Shown here: positions 35,283 to 44,916 of the stretch, one piece after another | Numbering within the stretch: the stretch's first letter is position 1 | Layout: each line of letters opens with the position of its first letter | Source of the DNA: Mesorhizobium sp. WSM2240 | Lineage (GTDB): Bacteria; Pseudomonadota; Alphaproteobacteria; Rhizobiales; Rhizobiaceae | Length of the DNA stretch: 64,000 bases | Assembly: GCF_040438645.1 (NCBI RefSeq) | Contig: NZ_CP159253.1 | Location: 1,922,001 to 1,986,000, forward strand | Reading direction: 5' to 3' | Translations under genes and position numbers: made by a program | The notes under the pieces: model-generated | Seen by the model: the letters and a program-made list of their open reading frames with translations, nothing else | Databases searched by the model: none | What the model was told of the DNA's origin: nothing

Positions 35283-35972
35283 TCAAGCGATCTTCCGGAC
35301 CTGCTCCAGGCCGACGGCGGCGGCGAGCCCGCCGATATCCTTGACCTCGGTGTATTCGTAGAACGGGTTAGCCGGCTCATGGCCGCGATTGATCCAGACC
35401 TTGCTCTTGATGCCGAGGTCGTAGGCGGTCATCAGGTCGTAGCGGAACGAGGAGGAGACGTGGGTGATATCCTCCGGCCCGCAGCCCAGCTTGTCGAGCA
35501 TGTATTCGAAGCCCTTCATCTGTGGCTTGTAGGCGCCGGTCTCCTCCGCCGTGATGACCATGTGGAAGGGCGCGCCGAGTTTCTCGACATTTGACGGGAT
35601 CTGGCTCTTCATCGCGTTCGACAGGATCACCAGCGGGATCTCCTTAGCGACCTTGGCCAAGCCAGCCGGCACATCCGGATGCGGGCCCCATGTCGGTACT
35701 TCTTCATAGATCCGCTGGGCATCCTCCGGGCGGAATGCGACACTGTGGCGCTTGCACGTACGCTCGATGGCATTGTGCACGACCTCGGCGTAGGGCTTCC
35801 AGGCACCTAGCACCTCGTCCAGGCGATAGGCTGCGAAATCCTTGATGAACTGCGTCATTGCAACCGCGGACAGTTGGGAGCCGTAGACGCGCTTCGCGGC
35901 ACCGGCCATGTCGAAATTGGTCAGCGTGCCGTAGCAGTCGAAGGTGATATATTTCGGTCTGAACTTGGTCAT
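35283..35972 (-). CDS. Type II haloacid dehalogenase-like hydrolase
   Basis: A 229-residue HAD hydrolase. It has the nucleophile motif FDCYGTLTNFD, the motif II serine in LVILSNAMK, lysine in GAYKPQMKGFEYML and the acidic HVSSSFRYDLMTAYD. The length fits L-2-haloacid dehalogenase. In soil bacteria such genes often accompany aminotransferases and may act on phosphate esters or halo-acids. The ATG at 35972 lies ten bases after an AGGAGG site; upstream ATGs abut or precede that site. A close paralogue at 57910-58600, with SSFRYDLM and the RGHEPANPFYEYTEV tail conserved, is frameshifted. Confidence 0.88.
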   Translation of the reverse strand: MTKFRPKYITFDCYGTLTNFDMAGAAKRVYGSQLSAVAMTQFIKDFAAYRLDEVLGAWKPYAEVVHNAIERTCKRHSVAFRPEDAQRIYEEVPTWGPHPDVPAGLAKVAKEIPLVILSNAMKSQIPSNVEKLGAPFHMVITAEETGAYKPQMKGFEYMLDKLGCGPEDITHVSSSFRYDLMTAYDLGIKSKVWINRGHEPANPFYEYTEVKDIGGLAAAVGLEQVRKIA

Positions 35973-36296
35973 AGCGACCATCCTCCTAATCCTCTCGGCA
36001 CAGCGTGCCTGTACCGCAAGCACCATAGTCAGCCGCTGGGAAGACTAATCGCCGCATTTCATGCGATCCGAAGCAGATCGTTTTGTATTCCATCGCTGCT
36101 TTGGCAGAGAGTTGCGCCAGCCGTCCCCCTCCGGCTTTGGCGGGGCGGGCTTGTGGGCCATGCTTCGGCAGAAGATGCGGCGCGGGCGGCGATGGATAGC
36201 GAAAACGCGTTGCGCATGGACGGCGGTCGGGACGAACTGCTGCCTTCCGCGGTTTAGCCTATGCACCTCAGGCACTCGGTTTATCTGGAGGAAGAA

Positions 36297-37673
36297 ATGC
36301 TTGCGAATTCGCTGATCGAACTTGATCGCGCGCATCTGGTTCACCCGGTTGCGTCCTATCGCAGCCATGAGGCGATGGGCGTGCGGGTGCTGAAATCCGG
36401 CAGGGGCGCGACTGTCACCGATGCCGCGGGACACAACCTGCTCGACGGGTTCGCCGGTCTGTGGTGCGTCAATGCCGGATACGGGCAGGACAGCATCGTC
36501 GAGGCTGCTGCCAAGCAGCTGCGCGAGCTTCCTTATGCAACCGGTTATTTCGGTCTGGGCTCCGAACCGGCCATTCGGCTGGCGGCCAGGCTGGCGGAAC
36601 TGGCGCCCGGCGACCTGAACCACATCTATTTCACTCTCGGCGGCTCCGACGCGGTGGACAGCACGATCCGCTTCATCCGCTACTACTACCACGCTAAGGG
36701 GACGCCGCAGAAGGACCAGTTCATCTCGGTCGAATATGGCTACCACGGATCATCGACTACGGGGTCCGGCCTGACGGCAATTCCGCTGTTCCATGCAGGT
36801 TTCGGGGTACCTTACGACTGGCAGCACAAAATCCCCTCGCACTATGCCTACCGCAATCCTGCCGGCTCCGAACCGCAGGCCATCATTGACGCTTCGGTCG
36901 CCGCCCTGCGGGGTAAGATCGCGGAAATCGGGGCGGACCGCGTGGCCGCCTTCTGTGTGGAGCCGATCCAGGGCTCGGGCGGCGTGCTCGTTCCGCCGGC
37001 GGGCTGGCTGAAGGCCATGCGCGCGGTCTGCACGGAAAATGGCGTCCTGTTCGTCGCCGACGAGGTCATCACCGGCTTCGGCCGCACCGGTCCGCTATTC
37101 GCCTGCGAGGAGGACGATGTGGTTCCCGATCTTATGACGACCGCGAAGGGATTGACCTCCGGCTACGTGCCGATGGGAGCAGTCTTCATGTCCGACCACG
37201 TCTACAACACGATCGCGGACGGGGCCGGCAAGGCACTCGTCGGCCATGGGTACACCTATTCCGCACATCCCGTGAGCGCGGCGGTCGGCCTCGAATGCCT
37301 GCGCCTCTACGAAGAGGGCTTGCTGGACAACGGTCGGAGAGCCGGGAAGCGCCTTATGGAAGGTCTTCATTCGCTGGCCGATCACCCGCTGGTCGGCGAC
37401 GTACGCGGTCGCGGCATGCTGGCCGCGGTCGAACTGGTGACCGACAAAGAGCGCAAGACGCCCTTGCCGCCGGAGGCCGACCCTGCGCGCCGCATCTTCG
37501 ACCGCGCATGGAACAACGGCCTTGTCATCCGCGCCTTCGCCAATGGCGTCCTGGGCTATGCGCCGCCTCTCTGCTGCACGGATGAGGAGATCGACGGGAT
37601 CATCGAACGCACCCGATTGACGCTCGACCAGACGCTCGAAGACAAGGACGTGCGGGCGGCGATGACAAGATGA
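36297..37673 (+). CDS. Class III aminotransferase (omega-transaminase type)
   Basis: A 458-residue PLP enzyme. It has GHNLLDGFAGLWCVNAGYG, GGSDAVDSTIRFIRYY, the SVEYGYHGSS loop, AFCVEPIQGSGGVLVPP, the Asp of LFVADEVITGFGRTG and the PLP lysine in TTAKGLTSGYVPMGAV. The long length and the WCVNAGYG motif fit omega-amino acid:pyruvate or beta-alanine-type transaminases. The ATG at 36297 is close behind a GGAGGAAG site. It is divergent from the dehalogenase across about 324 bases, in which no clear operator was found, and convergent with an Lrp-type regulator. Confidence 0.9.
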   Translation: MLANSLIELDRAHLVHPVASYRSHEAMGVRVLKSGRGATVTDAAGHNLLDGFAGLWCVNAGYGQDSIVEAAAKQLRELPYATGYFGLGSEPAIRLAARLAELAPGDLNHIYFTLGGSDAVDSTIRFIRYYYHAKGTPQKDQFISVEYGYHGSSTTGSGLTAIPLFHAGFGVPYDWQHKIPSHYAYRNPAGSEPQAIIDASVAALRGKIAEIGADRVAAFCVEPIQGSGGVLVPPAGWLKAMRAVCTENGVLFVADEVITGFGRTGPLFACEEDDVVPDLMTTAKGLTSGYVPMGAVFMSDHVYNTIADGAGKALVGHGYTYSAHPVSAAVGLECLRLYEEGLLDNGRRAGKRLMEGLHSLADHPLVGDVRGRGMLAAVELVTDKERKTPLPPEADPARRIFDRAWNNGLVIRAFANGVLGYAPPLCCTDEEIDGIIERTRLTLDQTLEDKDVRAAMTR

Positions 37674-37680
37674 CTGGCGG

Positions 37681-37709
37681 GGCTGCCGCCGCGCATGGGC
37701 GGGGCAGCC
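37681..37709. terminator. Terminator-like hairpin between convergent genes
   Basis: GGCTGCC at 37681-37687 pairs with GGCAGCC at 37703-37709, with further pairing inside the loop and a pyrimidine-rich tail (TCTTCCTCATT). It sits between the aminotransferase stop and the end of the convergent Lrp gene and may serve both directions. Confidence 0.55.
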
Positions 37710-37715
37710 TCTTCC

Positions 37716-38192
37716 TCATTGGTCGAATATGGCGTCGAGCGGAAGGTGAGACTTCACGATGGGGGACTTCAGCACGACAAAGCTGAAGTACTTGTCGATG
37801 CCGATATCCATTTCGATCAGGCGCTCCATGATCGTCTGGTACTCCGTAATTCCCGCCGTGATGAACTTCACGAGATAGTCGTAGCCGCCCGAAACGAGAT
37901 GGCATTCGATAACGGAATCGATCTTTTCGACCGTCGCAAGAAACCGTGCGAAGTCGTTCTGCCGATGGTTCCTGAGCGTGATCTCAGTGAAGACGGTTAG
38001 CGTTTGCCCAAGCTTGGAGACATCGATCTGCGCTGAATAACCGGTGATGAAGCCCTCCGCCTGAAGCTTCTTGACCCGCATCAGGCAGGGGCTCGGTGAC
38101 AGATGCACCAGGTCAGCGAGCTCCACGTTGGATATGCGGCCGTTCTTCTGCAATTCGGACAGGATCCTGATGTCGATATTGTCGAGCTTCAT
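37716..38192 (-). CDS. Lrp/AsnC-family regulator
   Basis: A 158-residue regulator. It has the N-terminal helix-turn-helix (DNIDIRILSELQKNGRISNVELADLV, then LSPSPCLMRVKKL) and the C-terminal ligand-binding RAM domain (VFTEITLRNH, SVIECHLVSGGYDYLVKFI). Members sense amino acids and control their uptake or breakdown. It lies between the aminotransferase (convergent) and the FAD oxidase at 38424 (same strand), so amino-acid-dependent control of one or both is likely. Confidence 0.92.
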   Translation of the reverse strand: MKLDNIDIRILSELQKNGRISNVELADLVHLSPSPCLMRVKKLQAEGFITGYSAQIDVSKLGQTLTVFTEITLRNHRQNDFARFLATVEKIDSVIECHLVSGGYDYLVKFITAGITEYQTIMERLIEMDIGIDKYFSFVVLKSPIVKSHLPLDAIFDQ

Positions 38193-38423
38193 GAAGAGAC
38201 CCCATCAAACCAAGATCTGCGGATGGCCCCGCGGACAGCGTCCGTCATTACTTGAGAGGGCCGGCAACAAACCCGCGTTGAGCTAGCTGGCGCTGATCGG
38301 ATCGGGCTCTGAAGCTTTGGAGTCATGCGCTTATCATAGCATCGACCAATATCTTGTCCCATCTGGCAAGCGGGAACCGACACCTGCGTTTCGCGCCAAG
38401 AGTGCGGCCGCCCCAGGCTCTGA

Positions 38424-39749
38424 TCAGAATTCCGCGACCTTGCCCCACGCAGCCGTCTTCAGACGCTCTGGCAGGTATGGACGCGGATCGACGATCGGCT
38501 CGCTGCCTGTGATGATGTCTGCAATCATATGTCCGGCGCCCGGGCCAATTCCGAAGCCGTGACCGCTGAATCCTGCCGCCAAGATGAAGCCAGGAATCCC
38601 CTCCACTTCACCGATGGCGGGAATTCCGTCGGGGGTGCTGTCGATATAGCCCGCCCAGACATCGGCAATAGTGACGCGGCGGAACTCGGGGATCAGCTCG
38701 CAGGCGCGCCGATAGGTGAGACTGATCTGACCCAAGTCCGGCCGCGGATCGAGTATCCGGGTCCGTTCCATGGGTGTCACCTCACCAGGCGACCATTTGG
38801 CAAGCGTTTCATGACACTGCCGCCAGCCCTCCAACCCGCCCGGCGTCAGGCTCCGCCAGCGGCGCGCGAACATGGGCACGAACTCCCGGCCGAACCTGAA
38901 TTGCTGCGGCGTCGGGTCGACGCGCGCTCGCCCGCTGATGGCCAGCGTGTATCCGCCGTTGCCGCGCCGCGTCAGCGAGGCGCGCGCGGTATGCAGGGCA
39001 TCCGGCACGCCGTTAGCTCCGGGCGCCACGGCGAGAATCGACTGGCGCACGGAAGCCTGCGGAAAACGAATGCCGAGCTGGTTACAAAACGATGATGCCC
39101 ACGCGCCTCCGGCCATGACCACGGTCTTCGTGCGGATGGCGCCTGCTTCGGTCACCACAGCGCTCACCCGGCCGGCGCTCAGTTCCAGACCGCGGGCCGC
39201 GCAGTGCTGGTGTACAGTTCCGCCCGCCGCCATGATGCCGCACGCGACAACTGGCACGGCCTTGGAAGGATCGGCGGTTCCGTCCGTCGGGGAGAACACG
39301 CCGCCTTTCCATTTCCGACCGGTCGCCCTGCCTCGTTCCGTCGCCTCCTCCGCGCTCAACACGTGCGTTGTGACGCCGACCGTCCGGGCAAAGTCGCGCC
39401 ACTTTGCCCACCCTGCCACTTCGTTGTCGTCCTCAGAGAGATAAAGCAGCCCACAGCGGCGGAAGCCGGTGTCCTCGCCCGTCTGCTCTGCCACCTTCTC
39501 CCAGAGATCGAGGCTCTTTGTTGCCATGGGCAATTCGCGTGCGTCGCGGTTTTGCTGGCGGCACCATCCCCAATTGCGGCTGGACTGTTCGGCGGCCACG
39601 CGTCCTTTCTCAAGCAGGGCGACGCTGACGCCGCGGCGCGCCAGATAATATGCCGTAAACACTCCCACCACACCGCCGCCGATGACGACGACGTCGACCT
39701 CCCGGGGCAAGGACGGGCTGGACTCAATGTTCATGAGCGGCGCGGGCAT
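38424..39749 (-). CDS. FAD-dependent amino-acid oxidase/dehydrogenase (DAO family)
   Basis: A protein of about 441 residues. It has an N-terminal FAD motif VDVVVIGGGVVGVFTAYYLARRG, the conserved SSRNWGWCRQQNRD segment and RRCGLLYLSEDDNEV. The C-terminal FAD-binding end is GYIDSTPDGIPAIGEVEGIPGFILAAGFSGHGFGIGP. It belongs to the DadA/glycine oxidase/sarcosine oxidase-like DAO fold. A clear paralogue at 47516-48838 shares the SSRNWGWCRQQNRD block. The start is uncertain (39749 chosen; 39734 and 39776 are alternatives). It probably oxidatively deaminates or demethylates an amino acid taken up by the nearby importer. Confidence 0.88.
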   Translation of the reverse strand: MPAPLMNIESSPSLPREVDVVVIGGGVVGVFTAYYLARRGVSVALLEKGRVAAEQSSRNWGWCRQQNRDARELPMATKSLDLWEKVAEQTGEDTGFRRCGLLYLSEDDNEVAGWAKWRDFARTVGVTTHVLSAEEATERGRATGRKWKGGVFSPTDGTADPSKAVPVVACGIMAAGGTVHQHCAARGLELSAGRVSAVVTEAGAIRTKTVVMAGGAWASSFCNQLGIRFPQASVRQSILAVAPGANGVPDALHTARASLTRRGNGGYTLAISGRARVDPTPQQFRFGREFVPMFARRWRSLTPGGLEGWRQCHETLAKWSPGEVTPMERTRILDPRPDLGQISLTYRRACELIPEFRRVTIADVWAGYIDSTPDGIPAIGEVEGIPGFILAAGFSGHGFGIGPGAGHMIADIITGSEPIVDPRPYLPERLKTAAWGKVAEF

Positions 39750-40486
39750 GGACGAGGCTCCGGTGTTTTGAAGCATCCTAACCTTCGGTCCGCGGAGGCA
39801 GGCTGCGGAGTTCGTGCCTGAACGGAATATCCTGCCGTTAGCCGCGTATAGGACAGGCATTTGTTGCGCGAAAGCTCCCACCTCACCGGGTCCAAGCAGG
39901 AGTACACTGCGTGCAGCCGCGTCATCTGCATGGGCTTTTCGGAACGAGGCGCGCAACGTCCACCGTGGTCCGAGTACCCTTGGACGACATTGCGGTGTGC
40001 CGCGCGAATCCAACCGCTCGATGGCATCGCCATGCAGGCAGGCGCGCACTACCGGATGAACGACACGGCGGTCTGATCCCGGTTTCTAGGCTGGAACAGG
40101 TGCAGAGTGAAATGCCGATCTGGACGGTTCATTCAGAAGTTCCTGCTGCCCGAGGGCCAAGTTCCGATGACTCTGCGGAAGCAGAACAGCCAGACTGGCT
40201 GAAAGAACGGAGCAACCCGTCTTGATTGCGGGCAGGCTCCAGAGGACTTCCGGCAGGCAGGCTTTGTCCCCCGGCGAGTTCTCCAAGAAAAGGGAACAGT
40301 GTCCGGTCTGCGGCCGGGCTAACCTAGGAGCGCCGGAATGAGCAGAACCCGTCTCTCGCAGTTCCAAGGCGCGAAGAGTCCAGATGGCGAAACCATGGCC
40401 CCTGCGGTGACGTGCTTCTGCTCAAAGGGCGCCGATGCGGTCCGAAACCAGGTGGACCCACTCCGTTGAAAAGGGAGGTGATCGCG
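39750..40486. other. Divergent intergenic region, no gene seen
   Basis: About 740 bases between the minus-strand FAD oxidase and the plus-strand importer operon. Overlapping frames exist in several phases but none resembles a protein family. The region must hold promoters for both directions. No repeat, hairpin with T-run or clear operator was found. Confidence 0.5.
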
Positions 40487-42151
40487 ATGGTCGCAAGCAT
40501 CCAACCAGTAGCCGCCCACAATGTGGCGCTTTCGGTGCGCGACCTCACGGTCACCTTGCCGCAAGGCATGGAACGGACCCATGCGGTCGAGAACGTCTCC
40601 TTCGATCTGATGCGCGGCCAGATCCTGTGCATCATTGGCGAATCCGGATCGGGAAAATCCGTTACGGCCAATGCGATCATGGGGCTTCTGCCCAGGGTGA
40701 TCCGCGTCACCTCGGGCGCCATCCATCTGGATGGCACGAACATCATAGGTTTGCCGCCCGAAAAGCTGCGCAGCTTGCGCGGCCGAGTGGTCTCGATGAT
40801 CTTTCAGGACCCACTCTCGGCTCTGAACCCGCTGATGACCGTGGGCGCGCAGATCGACGAGATCATGGCGGCGCATTGCATCGGCTCCCCGAAGTCCCGG
40901 CGCAACCGCGCTCTCGAGTTGCTGACCGAGGTGGGGCTGCCTGACCCAGAACTCATGTACCACCAGTATCCGTTCCGGCTCTCGGGCGGTCAGCGCCAGC
41001 GGGTGATGATCGCCATGGCGCTGGCGCTCGAGCCGACCATCCTGATCGCGGATGAGCCCACGACCGCGCTCGACGTGACCACCCAGGCGCAAATCCTGGC
41101 GCTGATCCGCGATATCCAGCGCCGCAAGGGAATGAGCGTCATGTTCATTACCCACGACTTCGGGGTGGTGGCGGAGATCGCAGATAGCGTCGTGGTGATG
41201 GAGAAGGGCCGCATTATCGAGCAGGGCAGCGCCCGGCAGGTCCTGAAGTCCCCCAGCCATCCCTATACAAAACGCCTCATCGCTGCCGTCCCGCGCCTGA
41301 CCGGCGAGGACCGCGTTCCTCTGGCGCCGGCCGACAATGAGCCGATCCTGAAGGTCGAGGGCCTGGTGAAAACCTACCGCAGCGGCAGTGCGCTGTTCGG
41401 TTCACAGCGGATCGTCCCGGCGGTGAACGAGGTATCGTTCGATCTGGCGCCGGGGCGCACGCTGGGCGTTGTCGGCGAAAGCGGTTCGGGCAAATCGTCG
41501 CTTGGCCGGCTTTTGATCAAGCTGCTGGACAGCGACGGCGGTGGGATTCTATTCGAGGGCCGCGACATCGCCAGGCTATCCGAAGCCGAGTTCCGCCAGC
41601 TGCGGCCGCGGGTCCAGATGATCTTCCAGGATCCCTTCGCCTCGCTCAACCCGCGCTCGACGATCGGCCACATCCTGACCGTTGGCCCAGTCGCGCACGG
41701 GACGCCCTATGCCCGGGCGCGTGAGGAGGCGAAAGCCATGTTGGCTCATGTCGGGCTCGATGCCGGCGCCTTCGGCCGCTATCCGCACGAATTTTCCGGT
41801 GGGCAGCGCCAGCGCATCGGCATCGCCCGCGCGCTGATGTTCAAGCCGAAGCTGCTGATCGCCGACGAGGCGGTCTCGGCGCTCGACGTGTCGATCCAGG
41901 CCCAGATCCTGCAGCTTCTGGACCAGATCCAGCGAGAGACCGGCGTATCGATGATCTTCATCACCCACGATCTGCGCGTCGCCAGCCAGATCTGCGACGA
42001 AATCGCGGTGATGCAGAAAGGGCGGATCGTTGAACGCGGACCACCCTCGCAAATCTTCCTCGACCCGCAATCGGCCTACACCCGGGAACTGGTGGCGGCG
42101 ATTCCGGGAGAGCAGCCGGGAGCCGTCCGGCCGGCTGCGGCGAACGGGTGA
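40487..42151 (+). CDS. Fused two-domain ABC ATPase (DppD-DppF type)
   Basis: A 554-residue ATPase with two complete nucleotide-binding domains: first [37 protein letters not shown] and [11 protein letters not shown]; second [32 protein letters not shown] and [11 protein letters not shown]. In the second Walker B the usual Pro is replaced by Ala. The ATG at 40487 follows an AAGGGAGG site. It heads the operon ATPase, binding protein, DppB, DppC, FAD oxidase, a gene order different from the 8844-12272 importer, where the ATPase comes last. Confidence 0.92.
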   Translation: MVASIQPVAAHNVALSVRDLTVTLPQGMERTHAVENVSFDLMRGQILCIIGESGSGKSVTANAIMGLLPRVIRVTSGAIHLDGTNIIGLPPEKLRSLRGRVVSMIFQDPLSALNPLMTVGAQIDEIMAAHCIGSPKSRRNRALELLTEVGLPDPELMYHQYPFRLSGGQRQRVMIAMALALEPTILIADEPTTALDVTTQAQILALIRDIQRRKGMSVMFITHDFGVVAEIADSVVVMEKGRIIEQGSARQVLKSPSHPYTKRLIAAVPRLTGEDRVPLAPADNEPILKVEGLVKTYRSGSALFGSQRIVPAVNEVSFDLAPGRTLGVVGESGSGKSSLGRLLIKLLDSDGGGILFEGRDIARLSEAEFRQLRPRVQMIFQDPFASLNPRSTIGHILTVGPVAHGTPYARAREEAKAMLAHVGLDAGAFGRYPHEFSGGQRQRIGIARALMFKPKLLIADEAVSALDVSIQAQILQLLDQIQRETGVSMIFITHDLRVASQICDEIAVMQKGRIVERGPPSQIFLDPQSAYTRELVAAIPGEQPGAVRPAAANG

Positions 42152-42190
42152 AAACCAAACAGGACAGCATCAAGCAAAAGGGGAATTCCG

Positions 42191-43861
42191 ATGACCGAAT
42201 CTTCCAAACCAAGAATGAGCTACTCGCGTCGCGATGCTCTTCGGATGCTAGCAGTAGGCGGAGCTGCGGGCCTCCTCGCACCGAACGTGCTGGGCAAGCC
42301 CGCCTTCGCCCAGACCCCGTCGGCGAGCCCGACCGGCCGCGTCGTTGTCGGATTTTCGCAGGAACCCACCGTCTTCAATCCATTGATGCCGCATACCGAG
42401 TGCGACGACGCTGTGCATTTCTCGGTGTTTGATGCACTCGTTCGAATGGATCCCAAGGGCGTTCTTCAGCCCAATCTTGTGGTCGAAGTGCCGAGCCAGG
42501 AGAACGGCGGCATCTCGGAGGATGGACTTTTGTGGCGCATCCGCCTGCGTGATGATGTTCGCTGGCACGATGGCCAACCCTTCACGGCCGACGACGTGAA
42601 GTTCACGCTTGAGCTCATCACCAATCCGAAATTCCGCGCGTGGCGCACGGCGGGCCATTCGCTGGTCCGCGATATCAAGGTGGTCTCTCCAACCGAGCTC
42701 ACTTGGCGGATGGAGGAGGCTTTCGCCCCTTACCTGTCGTTTCTCGCCGAAACCTTCATGGTGCCCAAGCACATCCTCGAAAAAGAGGCCGACCCCAACG
42801 CCGCCGCCTTCAATCAGGCGCCTGTCGGCACTGGCGCATTCAAGTGGGCGCAGCGCATCGCCGGCGATCACATCGAACTCGTCGCGAACACGGACTATGC
42901 CGGGGAGGGTCCCTATTTGGAGCGGCTCGTCTTCAAATACATCCCCGACATGACAGTGCTCTACACGCAGTTCAAGAGCGGTGACATTGATCTTGTCGAC
43001 CAGGCATTCATAACCGCCGACAACTATGCGGAAGCCAGCAAACTACCGGATCGCGTGGTCATGTTGGAGCGCGGAGCATCGGTCGAGTCGATCTATCTCA
43101 ATCTTGAGAAGCCGCAATTCAAGGACCCTGCGGTTCGCCAGGCGCTCTACGCCGCAATAGATAGGAACGCGATCCTCGAAGGACTTTATTACGGGGTCCA
43201 CAGCCCCACCGAGACCTTCATGCCGCAGAATTCCTACTACTACAATCCGAACCTGCCGGCGCAGGAGTTCAACATCGAGCGCGCGCGCCAGATCCTCGAC
43301 GAGGCCGGATGGGTACCCGGATCCGATGGAATACGCGTGAAGGACGGGGTGCGTCTGTCGTTCGCAAACTCCACCACCTCCGGCAACCACCTGCGCGAGC
43401 AGACGCAGCAGTTCCTGCAGCAGACATTCGCCGAGATCGGAGTGGAGATGACCATTTCGAACCTGCCTGCCGCCGTCATGTGGGGCGATTTCTGGCTCAA
43501 ATCGCAGTTCGAGTCAGCCATCTCCGGTGTAACCAATGTCATCGCGGGCGACCCCGACGTTACCAACCGCCTGCACACAAAAGCGATCGTCGCGAAGGGC
43601 GGAAAGGGCTCAAACACAGGCCAATACTCCAACCCGGAGGTTGATGCGCTGCTCGACAAGGGCACCCGCACCTTCGATCGGGAAGAGCGGCGCGCCATCT
43701 ATCTGCGCGTTCAGGAAATTGTTCGTCAGGATCTGCCGTTCCTGCCTCTCTTTGCCTACGCCAATGTGTTCGGCCGCAAGGAAGGGCTGGAGGGTTTCGA
43801 GGCAAATTCCAACACCCGCGTCGCATCCTGGCATGCCGCCGGATGGCATTGGAAGGACTGA
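42191..43861 (+). CDS. ABC importer substrate-binding protein, family 5, Tat-exported
   Basis: A 556-residue periplasmic binding protein with a twin-arginine signal (YSRRDALRMLAVGGAAGLL) ending near PAFAQ. Family-5 features follow: VVVGFSQEPTVFNPL, LWRIRLRDDVRWHDGQPFTADD, PYLERLVFKYIPDMTVLY and a C-terminal LPFLPLFAYANVFGRKEGL. A good ribosome site (AAGGGG) precedes it. The Tat signal is a difference from the Sec-exported binding protein at 4543. It serves the permeases at 43931-45795; the ligand is probably an amino-acid derivative or peptide, given the FAD oxidase in the operon. Confidence 0.92.
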   Translation: MTESSKPRMSYSRRDALRMLAVGGAAGLLAPNVLGKPAFAQTPSASPTGRVVVGFSQEPTVFNPLMPHTECDDAVHFSVFDALVRMDPKGVLQPNLVVEVPSQENGGISEDGLLWRIRLRDDVRWHDGQPFTADDVKFTLELITNPKFRAWRTAGHSLVRDIKVVSPTELTWRMEEAFAPYLSFLAETFMVPKHILEKEADPNAAAFNQAPVGTGAFKWAQRIAGDHIELVANTDYAGEGPYLERLVFKYIPDMTVLYTQFKSGDIDLVDQAFITADNYAEASKLPDRVVMLERGASVESIYLNLEKPQFKDPAVRQALYAAIDRNAILEGLYYGVHSPTETFMPQNSYYYNPNLPAQEFNIERARQILDEAGWVPGSDGIRVKDGVRLSFANSTTSGNHLREQTQQFLQQTFAEIGVEMTISNLPAAVMWGDFWLKSQFESAISGVTNVIAGDPDVTNRLHTKAIVAKGGKGSNTGQYSNPEVDALLDKGTRTFDREERRAIYLRVQEIVRQDLPFLPLFAYANVFGRKEGLEGFEANSNTRVASWHAAGWHWKD

Positions 43862-43869
43862 GATACTTA

Positions 43870-43890
43870 CGCCGCCGCCGCCCTGCGGCG
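43870..43890 (+). terminator. Intercistronic GC hairpin after the binding-protein gene
   Basis: CGCCGCCGC at 43870-43878 pairs perfectly with GCGGCGGCG at 43882-43890 around three bases, eight bases after the binding-protein stop and 40 before the permease start. As with the hairpin at 6128, it has no T-run and probably protects the binding-protein message or attenuates the permease genes. Confidence 0.6.
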
Positions 43891-43930
43891 GCGGCCAATC
43901 ATAGGCGTTGTCTCGGAAGAGGAGAGTTGA

Positions 43931-44881
43931 ATGCGCGGCTTCCTGCTCAACCGGCTCTCGCAGAGCCTCATCCTGCTCCTGATCGTGTCGGTCATCGGGT
44001 TCGTTGTCCTGAACCTGCTACCGGGGGGACCACTGGCGCAATTCGGGCTCGATCCCGGCATGACGCAGGACGATCTCGATCGCCTGAAAGAGCAACTAGG
44101 GCTCAATCGACCGCTGTGGATGCAATATCTCGACTGGATCTGGCGGCTTCTCCAGGGCGACTGGGGCAACTCCTTCCGCGATGGCGCGCCGGTGCTATCA
44201 GTTATCGGCCGGCATCTCTTCGCCACGTTGCTGCTGATGGGGACTTCCACCGCGATTGCCATCGCCATCGGCACCTGGATCGGCATCCGTGGCGCCACGC
44301 ACCGCTATTCGCTGTTCGACCATTTGGCGACGGTCGGTGCCATGGTCGCGCTGTCGATCCCGACGTTCTGGTTCGGGCTCGTCGGCATCTACATCTTCTC
44401 GCTCAAGCTCGGCTGGGTGCCCGCGGGCAACATGTACACCATCGGAGACGGTTCGGTGCTGAACTATCTGCATCACCTGATCCTGCCGAGCGTCGTGCTG
44501 TCGCTGGTGCATGTGGCGATCTGGAGCCGCTACATGCGCACCGCCACCCTCGACGCCATCAGCCAGGATTTTGTCAAGACTGCCCGCGCCAAGGGTTTGA
44601 GCGAGCGCCGAGTCATAATGAAGCACGTTGTTGGCAATGCACTGTTGCCGATGATCACGCTGGCAGGGGTGCAACTTCCCAGCATTCTGACCGGCGCGCT
44701 GGTGACGGAGACAGTGTTTACCTGGCCGGGCATGGGGCGGCTGTTCCTCGATAGCCTCGGCTACAGCGACTACCCGGTCGTGATGGGACTGCTGATGTTC
44801 TCGGCCATTCTCGTCGTTCTGGGCAACCTGATCGCAGATATCGCGGTGGCCATCGTCGACCCCCGCATTCGTCTGGGTTGA
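43931..44881 (+). CDS. ABC importer permease, DppB type
   Basis: A 316-residue membrane permease. It has FVVLNLLPGGPLAQFGLDPG at the start, GDWGNSFRDGAPVLSVI, the EAA loop (FVKTARAKGLSERRVIMKH) and a C-terminal DIAVAIVDPRIRLG. About six membrane helices are visible. A GGAAGAGGAGAG ribosome site precedes the ATG. It forms the transport pore with the DppC-type protein at 44917. Confidence 0.92.
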   Translation: MRGFLLNRLSQSLILLLIVSVIGFVVLNLLPGGPLAQFGLDPGMTQDDLDRLKEQLGLNRPLWMQYLDWIWRLLQGDWGNSFRDGAPVLSVIGRHLFATLLLMGTSTAIAIAIGTWIGIRGATHRYSLFDHLATVGAMVALSIPTFWFGLVGIYIFSLKLGWVPAGNMYTIGDGSVLNYLHHLILPSVVLSLVHVAIWSRYMRTATLDAISQDFVKTARAKGLSERRVIMKHVVGNALLPMITLAGVQLPSILTGALVTETVFTWPGMGRLFLDSLGYSDYPVVMGLLMFSAILVVLGNLIADIAVAIVDPRIRLG

Positions 44882-44916
44882 GCGCACAACCTCACGCCCG
44901 ACAGGAGGCAGCAAAA

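Noticed and set aside
36050..36296. Operator in the dehalogenase/aminotransferase divergent region (CGATC-N7-GATCG)
   Set aside because: Five-base arms are too short to be convincing in a GC-rich genome.
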